Below, piece after piece: positions 22,831-34,023 of a stretch of 64,000 bases of DNA. The DNA lies in assembly GCF_020184175.1 (NCBI RefSeq), contig NC_065530.1:61481260-61545259 (forward strand), read 5' to 3'. Each line of letters starts with the position of its first letter. The first letter of the stretch is position 1. Made by a program: the position numbers and the translations under genes. The stretch comes from Aphis gossypii. Its lineage: Eukaryota > Arthropoda > Insecta > Hemiptera > Aphididae. The notes under the pieces are model-generated. The model ran no database searches. It saw nothing but the letters and a program-made list of their open reading frames with translations, and was not told the DNA's origin.

Positions 22831-23288
22831 TCGTCCCTTGTTCGCCGAAAAAAAAATGTTCGTACGACCGCATCGTGGAGTTGTACGTACAATAATAATA
22901 TATAGTGATAAAACAACACAAATAAACAAAAGTATACTACATTACCATTACATTCATAATCACTCGTACGTTTGTTTTATTGTTTAGTTACGTTAATGCG
23001 GTCATTTCCACCGAATTACGGTTGGGCATAACTATTTTTTTATTTTATTTTGTTGTCGCGCGCGTGTCTTGTATTATAGTGTGACCCACATCGGACCGAC
23101 AACGTTTGTTTCATGATGCACTCATCTTTTATTTATTAGTTTTCGGTGCTTATATTATTTCCCGTGGAAATATAAATCATATTAGAATGAAGGCCAAACG
23201 GAACGTCGATATAACGAGACGTAAACGCTGACGCAATTTCATGAGAAACGATTCGAGAAATCGTGACAGCCCTTGTCGTTGTCTTATC

Positions 23289-23494
23289 AGAGCAGTAGCT
23301 GGGGTGGAGAAAAAAAGACCAAGTGCGAACAAAAAATTCGGCTAATTCTACGCCGTTGTATATATATGAGGATTTTTTTCAGTTACTACACCGTTTATAT
23401 ATTATATTATAATATTACGGTAGACGATTCTGTCAAATTTCGTGATGTTTATTCATTTAAACCGCACACAAACGGCAAACATATGAAACCCTAG
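23289..23494 (+). other. Coding-like block after an acceptor-like tract
   Basis: CTTGTCGTTGTCTTATCAG ends at 23288 and would serve as a 3' splice site. The frame that follows is open to a TAG at 23492-23494, with an internal ATG at 23367 that opens a Tyr-rich hydrophobic stretch and a polar tail. No domain is recognised. It may be a 5' exon of the same unit as 23673-24150, or an independent chance frame. Confidence 0.2.
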
Positions 23495-23672
23495 AGTACA
23501 TACCTATATTGTACGTGCAACACTTCGGATTATGAACATGAAATTCGAGTATTAAAAAAATATACATACTTGTATTGTTATATCTCTAAGAAAAAATTTC
23601 ATTATTATTTTTATTTGGTTTGCGAGCGCTGTTTTTATTTTTAATCTGCTCGGTTTCAGTTTTAATCTCGGA

Positions 23673-24150
23673 ATGAATAATAAAAAACACGATTCGCTGT
23701 GTACACCGCCCGAAACTACATCGGATGACGTTGTAAGTAATAGTAACAATGAGGAGCAAACAAGGTGAATTAGTTATTATTTTATCGATACCTATTGATT
23801 ATAGTGTATCGTTTGACAGAATTCGTATTCGAATGTATTGCAATGTCGAGTATCAGAAAACAGGTAGCCAATTGAAACTTTTGGCCTTAGCTCTCCTAGG
23901 GAAAGGTGACCTCAAATAACTTAGAGAATTCACTGTATTGTGTTACATATAAAATATTTAAATACTCCTATCACTTGTTTATTTGTAAACGCTCTTATTT
24001 AATATACATGGTTTATTCAATACTCATATTTTTTATAACAACTAGCTGTTAATCTGTTTTCAGTGTTATTACTTATTGCCCTATATTTTATTTTATTTTT
24101 TCATTTTTAGGTTACTGAAAACGATGAAATTTTTATCAAATATTAATTAA
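23673..24150 (+). CDS. Candidate two-exon small gene
   Basis: Exon 1: the ATG at 23673 (G at -3) opens a 31-codon hydrophilic frame rich in Asn, Asp, Glu, Ser and Thr, ending against AAG|GTGAAT at 23764/23765. An inner donor GTT|GTAAGT lies at 23732/23733. Exon 2: a strong acceptor, a T-rich tract ending CATTTTTAG at 24110, precedes another open stretch. Joining the outer donor gives a 43-residue product with TAA at 24148-24150. Joining the inner donor is in phase 0 and gives a 31-residue product ending TAA at 24144-24146. The intron is about 350-380 bp, normal for insects. There is no domain, and further exons may exist. This is the best-supported splice arrangement in the window, but transcript evidence is lacking. 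Confidence 0.3.
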
Positions 24151-25825
24151 TTTTTTTCCTCATATTTAATGTATTTTTTTTTTTTTGAAAAGTAAAACAA
24201 AATTAATAATTTACCAAAACTTGGAAACATTAAATATTTTAAGCGGAGATTTATAAACCAACATTATTTAACTTATCTAAATGGTAGCTGTGTTTAACTA
24301 ATATACTCGTACATTCACTGAATAAAATATTAATAATGTACAGTATTAGCAGAGACTTTTTTATTTAAGTCAATTACATAATTAACAAATTTTACGAAAT
24401 ACTTTTTACTCTAACATTTTTTTTCACTGTCTGAAAATAAACGGAGATAAAATATCTAAGTCATTATTAAAATCTTATAAAAAAATTAAAGTTTAACACA
24501 ATAAGTAGGTAATCTATCTATTTGATTTATACAACCATATTTTTATTTTCAATAACGAATTGCGATTTTAAAGTCGTTTAAAAACTTAAGATATCAGATG
24601 ACATAAATAAAAAAAAATATTGATTGGCTTTTAAAAGCAGAATTTTTTATAACGACATCGTAAATTATTTAAAAGTTTTCAATCTTGATAATAAGTAACG
24701 TAGATTATGTCTAGAGAATGAAATGCAACAATAATGAAGAAAAAACCCATCGAATGGACGACAAATCATTAGCGTTTCTCGATACCGGACCTACGATCTA
24801 CCCAGTTAAGTAAACCTGCCTATATGTATCATAATATGTACACTACTCAAATTGATGTATTATAGCCATGGGAGCTTATACTTATTTACTTTACTAAGAT
24901 ACTGTAAATATACAATATTCAAAAAAAAAAAAATGTAGGAGTTACAGTGTTCAATAAAAAACTACGTGAATTAAAAGTAGACACGTTTAAAATTTATATT
25001 ATAAGTAGTTCGTTGTGTAATCCTTTAATGTGTTGTAGGTATACTATAATTATTTAATTTTTATCTAAAATATATGTACGGAAGCATACAGGAAACGTTG
25101 TTCTCAATACGAAATATTTTCAGAATCCATTTGGAACCTACATTCATAATTTTCATACCATATAATTTCATAATAAAACCACATGACTGTATATTTTATA
25201 AACCTTATAATATAATATTATTGTGATAGTTTTGCTTAAGGTTATAGTCTAAAATTGTATCATTCAAATGATTACAGGAAATCGATTGTAATAATAATAT
25301 GTTAGAAGCATATAGTTGGTAAAAATGTGTTGTATACTCGTAAACCACAAAAAAAAAAATTAAATCCAATAATTTTCGACGGTGTATAGATGAAGTTACT
25401 GGTTTTTTTTTTTTTTTTAATACGTAGTTAGTAATTATAGTATTAAGTATCTGGTAAATCGATTTTGCGCCTTGGTTAATTGGCCACGTCCGAAGTAACC
25501 GTACAACAACAACAACAATACCAGATAAATACTAAATGCCCAACAGTGAATGATTAATCGATTGATCTAACGCGATCGGAATCGCGTTCGTGACGGTAAA
25601 AAGTCATTTGATGAAAATCGTTTGCATGCACCTGGTAGGATAAAAGTTAAAACGAAGGGCGCCCTCCGTACACGCATAAATACGCACTGCAATCATATTA
25701 TTACTATAATATTATGAAAATTCAAACACATTAATCAACTCGACAGCAGTGTTGTCGTCATCATACGGTTTCGCGTATCACAGAAACAACCAGCCATGTA
25801 ATAGTAATGGTGGTATAAAAATAAT
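24151..25825. other. AT-rich noncoding with a short GC-richer patch
   Basis: A perfect hairpin, AACGCGAT-CGGA-ATCGCGTT, lies at 25569-25588 in a CpG-richer patch (25480-25680) that also has a (CAA)n run at about 25502-25516. No gene recognised. Confidence 0.45.
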
Positions 25826-25831
25826 ATATAT

Positions 25832-26304
25832 ACACGGGGTGATCCATTTAACGTAAGACACTCATTATTTTAGGTAACACTGACGTTTATTATTTTTTTT
25901 TAAATATTTTTATTCGTAGTTTCAAGTCATTAGTAGCCTATTAGCTATACGTTTTTAAAAAAAGTTTTGACGAGCGGAGAAGTGGACAAATATTTTTTGG
26001 GTTTCCCATGAACTATTTCATACTGCTCATTTGAGTGTTTTAAATATTTATAAACCATAGACTATATACTTGTCTAAAAGTCAATGCATATATACTGAAG
26101 CGTGCTTGAAGTGCAATTAAAAAATATTCTGCTTTAGAATAACGAATGAAAACAGTATGTTGTAATTAAAAAAATAGTAAAAACTAGAATATTTTTTTTT
26201 AGACGTACTATATTTTAACGACTTAAAATGACGTAAATCAAAAATGCTCAGAGACGTTAACAATTTTTCATCCTATATTAAATCATAGATCACCCGGTAT
26301 ATAT
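25832..26304. mobile_element. Non-autonomous DNA transposon, GGGTGATC-ended family
   Basis: The left end (ACGGGGTGATCCATTTAACG, from 25833) and the inverted right end (ACCGGGTGATCTA...TTTAA, read inward from about 26299) form a terminal inverted repeat. TA-rich flanks are compatible with a TA target site. No transposase frame is present. The left end is shared with the fragment at 33601-33681, which confirms a dispersed family. The superfamily is not resolved; TA targets would suit Tc1/mariner. Confidence 0.55.
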
Positions 26305-26505
26305 TATGAGCTAACACACAAGGGTGCTTTTTGGGAAATCGTTTTAGTGCGGAAACATCAACGCGTAACGTCGTCATACACGTGCGCCGTGGCGTTTATC
26401 GTCACTGCTGCACGATATCCGGTTTGAAAAACATTGAATAAAAAACCCATATTATATAACATCGTGAGCTACTAAGGGTGTCGTCGTCAAGGTGGGTCGT
26501 ATGTG

Positions 26506-26590
26506 TATATAATACGCGATATACATTATACACAGTTCGGCACGCAAGTGGGCGGTATCACAGTATAACACTATACACGCTCGAGACCTA
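26506..26590 (+). promoter_or_regulatory. Candidate TATA/initiator core promoter
   Basis: TATATAAT at 26506-26513 lies 28 bp before the A of an ACAGTTC initiator-like word (26532-26538), the classic spacing. A CpG-rich stretch follows, and then AA|GTATGT at 26590 that could be a splice donor of a short noncoding first exon. No transcript evidence. Confidence 0.25.
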
Positions 26591-26639
26591 AGTATGTGTA
26601 CAACTTTTTTTTTTTTTTTTGTATATATTTATTATCAAT

Positions 26640-27260
26640 TTTCACTAGAAGGCAATTTAAAAAAAAAAAAAAAACGCTTCGGAACCCTCGCCGACGACAA
26701 CCCTATCAATCATTTTTTACCGACGGGGCCCCATCGTCGAACGCGGCTTTTTTCATATTTTTTGTAACAACCGTCACTGCCGCCGCCGCCGCCGCTGGTT
26801 TTTTGGCGTCAATTAACACACACGCACGCAGACACGAGTGGACAACGATCCCGCATAACAATATGATATTATTGTCCAACCTCCCCCGCATCAGTGGTGG
26901 TACTGTATTTATACCTACGCGGCGTTTATTAAAATTTATAGACTTATCGCTGGACGGACGCGACCCGCACCCGGCGACGACGTACCGTCATAACCGGTGA
27001 TTGATCGACGGTCGTAACAATATTAATGTAACACTCAATCGGCGCTAAATGCTCTATACAAAAGCCACGCCGGCGTGGCGTTCTTTTCGGGTGATAATAA
27101 TAATGATATGACGACACGCGACCATGCGGTGTACGATAATGGGTTAAGATTTCGACTCGCCTTACAACGGACCCACCCTAAAAATTCGAAACGTCCACCC
27201 AACGATTGTAGTTTCGTAGTGATTAAGTATTATATCGGTAATGGCATTATATTATAGTTG
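26640..27260. other. GC-rich island, no gene assigned
   Basis: CpG- and GCC-rich, including a (GCC)n run at about 26779-26796 that codes poly-Ala in one frame and a perfect 16-bp palindrome at 27064-27079. A 134-codon plus-strand frame (26596-27000) has no domain and starts in a poly-T tract, so I treat it as unproven. The 61-codon frame on the other strand is its shadow. Confidence 0.3.
27064..27079. other. Perfect 16-bp GC palindrome
   Basis: GCCACGCCGGCGTGGC is fully self-complementary. It could be a dimeric transcription-factor site or a chance palindrome; its GC-only core is unusual for this AT-rich window. Confidence 0.4.
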
Positions 27261-28895
27261 TATGATAAATTCGTTTATTAACAACTATGTATAAGCATTG
27301 ACATTTAGCTTAACTTTTTAAAAACAGTGCTGAACATAAGTTCCTACAAATAGATTCATAATTTAAATGTGTCGCTGCATTTATAACAACTAAAACTAAA
27401 AAACTAAACTAAACTAATATTTTGCAATCTAAATGGCACCAATGACTCTTATATATTTCTACGACGACGAAAAAATACAATAATAACCAAAAAGTAATTC
27501 ACCTATGAATAAATTATTTTAAACTCCGATTCAAACTTTTTAAGCTTTTTAACTTTTTAAATATGTATCCTATAAGTTGTACAACAATATATCATACAGA
27601 GACGTTTCCATCACAAAAACCGATTGCTATATATTATGACGGCAATGTTTTTTTTAACGAATATTATAAATCCTAGAATCGGGTGTGTGTGTGTACAGGC
27701 GCATTTTAATTCGTAACGACAACCACAAGCGGATCGGAAAACGCGACGGGGTTTCCAACTATTTAAAAAATATAGATCGTCACAACGATAGGCCGCGAGT
27801 GCATTAAATACGGTTTTGTAGTAGCATAAGAGTAATATTATAGTAGTAATAAATTAATTCAATTTTTTGTTCCCATGCGGCTCAAGTCTGTTTTTAGAAA
27901 ATAAAAACATTTGATAATGCGCGACCGCTTGCATGGTATTATAATATTTATTATAGTATTAATGATATGTAAAAAAGCAACATTCCCTGGAGGGACAAGT
28001 CCGCCCGTATTTCGAGGTCCGTTATAGTCAATTAGAAATATTTTTCAAAGCATTTATTTTTACGCAAGACATTTTCATTATTGTGTTGGTGCGATCGTCG
28101 CACTTATTTCACCCCAACTCGCTTTTACCATCATAATAATATGTCCGTTCTGGTACTACGTGTGACCGCTTTCCCGGCCGTTGGGAATCTTATCTTTCTG
28201 ATCTCTTTGACACTATATCATTATATTATTATCATATTTTTTAGGTGTCGGAAACGAGATTTTCTTTTTCATGTAGAATATTAAATGAACCGAAAATCGT
28301 AGCTGTCATCTTGATATTTTTTTATCTTTTAGGTACATAATGTTTGCAAATGAATCTCAACGCGTGATATCAATTAGTTGATGTCCTCATTTTGATTTAA
28401 TTTTCGTTTCAAGGTCGTAAAATGAAAAAAGAACATCAAACATAATATTATGATGTACCTAATTCGAAATCATCTGGGAATTGGGATACGTTTCCAAGCT
28501 AAATGAATCAAACCAGCGATATAATGTTAATTTCTGGATATTATAGTACATATACATTGTCACGTAAAACACTAAGTGCCAGCATTATTTGCTATTTCAT
28601 TTGACTTTTGTAATTAAATAAATTATTATATCGTTATGTAAGTTCATTCTTGAGTTTGGAAGGAATAAAACAAAACCTGGAACACAACCAACGAATATAT
28701 ATTATACTCATCATTAAATATTGTTCCAATCTATGGAGACTCTTGACACAAACTGTTTATTTTCCCTCGGTGAAATTATTACAATGATTTTCGTGAATTA
28801 TGGAAAATGTATAATATTGATTTTGTGTTTTATGGTTGTATAAGTAAACTCTGTGACCGGGTACAATATCATTCAACGCTAGGTTTATTATTTAT
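27261..28895. other. Mostly AT-rich noncoding
   Basis: Slightly GC-richer around 27680-27800 and 28080-28190. A 67-codon frame at 28081-28284 lacks an ATG start. No RNA gene or transposon end recognised. Confidence 0.5.
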
Positions 28896-28900
28896 GCCGT

Positions 28901-29611
28901 TTATACAGTCAAAATCGACAAAAGCATCATTACTTGCAAATAAGTTTGTATTATAGGCGTACGCCAACAAAGCGTATAATAATATGACATTATAATATAA
29001 TCGTCACAGTTATTATTACACGAATACACCAAGGCGCATCTAAGTTGTTGTGTCACGACGCGTATTTGGTATTTAAACAATTTTAAATACTCGATTATTA
29101 CATTATTATAGCATATTGACGACCGTTTCAATGAATTGTATTTCAGCCGTCGTATTTTCATACACCGACAACATAATGCCATTTGTCAATAATGAATTTT
29201 AATTATTCGCCTATGTATTTCAGATATCATCGTGCTCCGTCAAACCATGTGAAGTACTAAATACAAATGCTAAAATAGTAACATTGCTTGTATTGAATGA
29301 AATCAACCTTTATTAATCAATAAGTGCGTACTTCATGCCCAAAAATTTTAGATAACGTTTAAAAAGCGAACGTATGAGTAACAGCAGAGCATGAGGCTCG
29401 ACGATTTTTCCTGAAACATCATACTTGATAATACAAATAATAGGGTACAATTTACGACAGGTATATTTAAACAATATTTAACAATAATATTATGTCGAAC
29501 TTTTAGTACTGTATAGTACTCTGCACGGATATGTGAACACGCTCGATCATACGTAGCTAGACTTTTAAAAGCAACAACTAAAGAAATTCGATGAAAATCA
29601 CATTTCAACAC
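28901..29611 (-). other. Two minus-strand open frames, unassigned
   Basis: An 87-codon frame (29611-29348, TTG start) and a 93-codon ATG frame (29182-28901) lie on the same strand 165 bp apart. The first contains an acceptor-like TATGATGTTTCAG before its last 21 codons. The second starts with a Cys-rich segment (MALCCRC) and ends hydrophobic. No domain, and the codon content is AT-driven. They could be exons of one minus-strand gene, but chance is at least as likely. Confidence 0.15.
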
Positions 29612-30300
29612 GTCTGAGTCACAAAGACTACCACAATCCCCTTTTTTATTTATTTATATATTGTAGGCATATACAACCAAAAGTCAGCCATTTCACAAGC
29701 AAAACTTTTACAAAGTTTTATATCTTTAAAAATAACGTTAATAATGCAATAAAATAGTTTTATATCATCTGTATGCTACCTATACCGTATAGAACATACA
29801 AAAGAACACAAATTTAGGGAATTTACGTTTTATGTGTTGCCTATTGCACACTGGGATCATTATAGAAGTAGAGTGAATGCACGTATATTACATATAAATA
29901 CAGTATTAATTAGAATTACCCGTTTTTAGAGCTTTTTACATTTAAATGCTTAAATAATTGCACGAGGTGATCAAGGATTAGAAAACATTATAAAGATTAC
30001 ACATTAATAGACCATTGTGTAGTACAAGTCACTTATATATTGATCTATTCATACATAATTTAACTTATTAATATTTATTAATATTTTAACGAATTTCTAA
30101 TTAATATGTATTCACTTAAGATAAATATTCAGTATGATTATCATGCTCACCAGATATGCGGTAGTATTATAAATGTAGTATTTTATTGTTACACGATAGA
30201 CGACCGAATTATCGAGCCGAGACGCAGTTAGTTAAGGTGCCTTAAAGGTCGGTTGAATCGTCAGTGGTTCAGCGGTATGACCCTTATTTTGCAGATAACA
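29612..30300. other. AT-rich noncoding
   Basis: Nothing recognised except a tRNA-like word at 30261-30280 that lacks the rest of a tRNA. Confidence 0.5.
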
Positions 30301-30303
30301 ATA

Positions 30304-30617
30304 TTACAGTATAATATTATAAATAGAAGTACTCTCGCCGCTCTCGAAATCCAATTTTCCGTTCAGCCGTGAGCCGCCCTGAAACACAAAAGCAACTTGC
30401 AATTACTCGACAATACAATATTATAATGTACAATACAATGACACAATTCAACCCAGCAACAATGGACGAGATGAGCCTCAAAGTCGTCATCGACAACTGA
30501 GCCAGTGTTCTTAATTTTGTCTCCGCACTGCGTAACTGCTTGTACAATGTGCAGGGTAGGCTGCACGCGTCTTATTTTCTCTCGTGCTCCGAAGCAATGT
30601 TTTCCACTTTTTACCAA
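30304..30617 (-). other. Coding-like minus-strand island with splice acceptor
   Basis: A well-formed acceptor, TTTTGTGTTTCAG, ends at 30379 (minus strand). It is followed by 24 hydrophilic codons (beginning GGSRLNGKLDF) to a TAA at 30306-30304. Upstream on the same strand, two overlapping open frames (30617-30363 and 30547-30317) have exon-like composition, one with a Leu/Lys-rich helix-like segment. I could not find a donor that joins them in frame without an early stop. No family recognised. Confidence 0.22.
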
Positions 30618-30619
30618 CT

Positions 30620-33035
30620 CGTCACAATAACTGAATTACTTCGCGGTGGCGCTGACATCCTGACAAAAATATACAATCGAAATCCGTCGCGTGTTTTTTT
30701 TTTTTTTTACTGTTCAAACCGATTTAACGATGTTAACTCAGAAATGTCGTTAAGTCTCCAGAAGTTTCTCCCGGATAACAGATTTACGAAATCCGAAAAC
30801 CGCTAGGAAAATAATCATAATAAGTAGTTACATTATTTCTAAAATTTTTAAATAATATTTATAATTACTATACGTATTAGATTTATATGTAAATAACTCG
30901 TATTTATCTGATTTAAGGACGTTTAGTCGAATGATGATCATTCATGGACAGTCCAAACGGGTTAGATTTAGTAATTTAATTTTTTTTTAACTAGTAAATT
31001 CATATGATATTAATAAATCTATAGACTAATAATTAATATTGAAATATTTTAAAATATCTTAATATGTAACTATGAACCACTGAAATTAGAATTCTAAATA
31101 CCTTTGAATTCATCATAATATTGAAATAATTTTACTTTGTCAGCACAGTACAATATGAATACCTAATTATAATTATAAGTACATAGAGCACTGCCAGGAA
31201 ATGTTTGTCTATATTATATTAATAAGATTGTAGGAAGCAAATAGATGGATTATTTTGAGTTGTTTAATGTAGCTTATGAATATAATCAATAACTAATGAT
31301 TTATCTACAAATAACTCAAATTAAGTTTATAATTATATAAATATTCGAGTTAGATACAATGATTTGAAACATCAATCATAAACAATGATTCTTTGATAAA
31401 TTATATTTCATTGTATCGTAATATTTTAAGATAAAATCTAAATTTATTTAATAAATAATAACAGATTATAATATTTTTCGACATCTTTATGTCATTAAAA
31501 CGTACAAATAAATCTGAAATATAGAAAGTAAAAATCACAAAGTTTTTTCTTTACATCATCATTATTTCAAGTAATCAAATTTTCACACATCGACTTTTTC
31601 AAACTTTATACATTTATACGCTCACATAATATAATATATATAATATATACATATTATGTATATATATGTATATATAAAATAGATATATATATATCTTCAC
31701 AACGTAAGCGTTGGTTTTATTACTTAAGAATATAGCTGAAGTCGAATACATTGTAGTTTATGCTACACATAGAAACGTTAATATAATATGACCCAATGCA
31801 TCATTAGGCTTAGATAGCTCTCCGAGTTCGTTAAAATTTCCAAAATGTTTAAAGATTCCCACTCAAAGCTGTTTAAAATGTAAATAAGCAAAGTTTGGGA
31901 TGCAAAAAATACGAAAAAAATAACCGAGGTCGTTCATGAGGCGTTGACAAGGGGATATCGCTAAAAGAGTATACCAGATAAGTGTGTAAAACGATATTTA
32001 CATTACAAAGCCGGCCGTGGAGAAGCTCGAAAAAATGTGTTTGGAATAATAAATAAAATAAATATATGTATATATGAACGCAAGGGAAAGTGTACGATTC
32101 CCTTGGCGACAAAAAAAAAAAGAAAAAAACTTACTCGAGTAAAGAGTGAGTGGAAAAGGAACGAGGAAAAAGAGAAGAAGCACTGAATGTCACGGCAAAA
32201 CAAAAACATCAGCTACTCTTGAAAAAAAGTTAATGTGACAAAATGGAATTTTAAAAAGTCCATGGTCAAAATATATTAAACATTCTGCGTGGAGCACCGC
32301 GAGGTTATCCCGTGACAGATACGGCATAATGAACTTTCGTGTTGTTCTCACAAAGGGCACGTGAATTATTTTGGACTTAATTAAAAAAATACATTTTTTT
32401 TCGGTAGTCGTTTACAAACGCACACAACATTATAAATAACTTTCAAAAGCAAAATTACGGAATAGCGAGAAAAAAATTAACCACTATATTATTTATGTAC
32501 ACCGAACAACGTTTTTAGTGTACAGAGCTGCTCGCGGTGTTATTATATTATAATACTGTGAAACGCAGCTAGCACGCAAATTGCGCGGTGGTTGCCAGCT
32601 ATACCGCGAATTCGTTTTTTTTTCTGGCCACGTCTTATGCAGTCGTGCTCATCTCCAGTAGTTTCTTACTTTCAAAATTCAGCTAATGTACATTATACAT
32701 AAAATATATATTAATTTACAAATTATAAAGTATTAATAAAAGAAAATATTAATTACAATAATACATAACGTTAATACTTTGTTGCTTAATGTATAAGCAA
32801 AATTTTACAGCTACCATTACTTAAATAAATAATATTAAAATAGTTAATTATACTATTACAGTTTTTCTACTTTTCATTTCCATAAATGTATATTTAAAAT
32901 TTAATTAATAATAATATTTAGTATCGTTTTACATTTAAATTAGAATACTAATTATAATCCGTCAAGTTGAAAAAATTTGATAATAATATTATTCACACAA
33001 TTTTATTAAACAAATATTAATTATAAAGATTGACA
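30620..33035. other. AT-rich noncoding
   Basis: An AT-palindromic tract lies at 31629-31693. Several overlapping minus-strand frames at 31873-32209 are Phe/Ser-rich products of A-rich DNA. No gene recognised. Confidence 0.5.
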
Positions 33036-33040
33036 TAGAT

Positions 33041-33095
33041 TAAGAAGGGGGGGAGGTGATATAGCACCCAAACATATCCTCTAAATCCGTCTCTG
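33041..33095. mobile_element. Single terminus of a decayed hAT-like element
   Basis: A G-rich block (33046-33055) followed by CTCTAAATCCGTCTCTG (33079-33095) resembles the inverted CAGAGACGGATTTAGAG-type end of hAT repeats. No opposite end or 8-bp duplication was found, so this is a truncated or solo end. Confidence 0.35.
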
Positions 33096-33600
33096 AACGA
33101 ATAAGTGTCAACTAACATAAACAAATTGAACCACATTCTAGCTTATCGGATAGATCATTATATTTTTTTAAAAGGACATTTCTCTGTCGTGAATATGCGC
33201 CTGTACATAGTTGTAAACGATTATGACAGTAGTGAATCGATTACTATTTTAGTATGACAGTATTTATGTATTGTAGGTACTAATCTAGTACGGTAATACT
33301 TTTGTCATCATTTAACTGGAATGAATGTACAAAATGTTTAAATTAACTCCTGGTCTTTATCTAAACAAAAACATATTAAGCACCTCCGAAAAATACTTAA
33401 CTTTGAGGAGCTTATGATATGCTATGTATTATATAGTATATTATAGGTACATTAAATAATAATTTATTCTTATATGAAAGTTCATAAAAAAAATAATAAG
33501 TATATAAATTGCTATTTAAAAATAAGAAGTTGACTGTGGTTTTAAAAATGTAAATAAAGGATAAAATAGATGTAAAAATGTTATGATGTTATTTTTTGAT
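33096..33600. other. AT-rich noncoding
   Basis: No feature seen. Confidence 0.5.
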
Positions 33601-33681
33601 ATTCAAAAAAAATAATTTTAAAAAATATCTATAGTTTTTGAAATAACAAGTGTGTAACGTTAAATGAATCACTTTGTATAT
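33601..33681 (-). mobile_element. Truncated end of the GGGTGATC-ended repeat family
   Basis: Read on the minus strand it begins TATACAAAGTGATTCATTTAACGT and continues with a block alignable to the left end at 25832 (AGTGT.T.ACGTTAAATG.ATCAC on the plus strand). No second terminus is visible within about 500 bp. Confidence 0.5.
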
Positions 33682-33843
33682 CGTAGTCGATCTTTTCTAC
33701 TAATTTGTCTTGCCTGTTACATCATAGTACCCTACATTGTCTTTGCACATCATTTGAAATAATAATATTAGATCATCCTAACGGTAATCTATGTAGTATT
33801 ATTATAATATTATTGTGGTGGTTGAAGCGACGATAAAACATAA

Positions 33844-34023
33844 CGTATAATATTGGTTTCCTGCACCGCCTGGCCAGTGGCCACAGCGTCTACCCGTCCG
33901 GTCATGATGCCGCGTTGTTCCGATGTTCGACGCTGCGGGGAAAATGCCCCTTCAGAATATTTCCGACATTATGACATAATATTATTATTTAAATCTACCT
34001 ACCGTATCTATTGTACGCTATGA
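33844..34023 (+). other. GC-rich coding-like frame, unassigned
   Basis: A 59-codon frame open between stops in an otherwise AT-rich area, with Arg-, Cys- and Pro-containing composition. There are internal ATGs, but no domain and no clear splice sites. Confidence 0.15.

Noticed and set aside
26596..27000. 134-codon frame with poly-Ala
   Set aside because: Begins inside a poly-T run, and the Ala run is a (GCC)n simple repeat. No domain.
30261..30280. tRNA-like A-box word (TCAGTGGTTCAGCGGTATGA)
   Set aside because: Resembles the 5' half of a tRNA-Gly or a tRNA-derived SINE head, but no anticodon stem, B box or acceptor partner follows.
31629..31693. Large AT palindromic tract
   Set aside because: Low-complexity TA sequence forms palindromes trivially.
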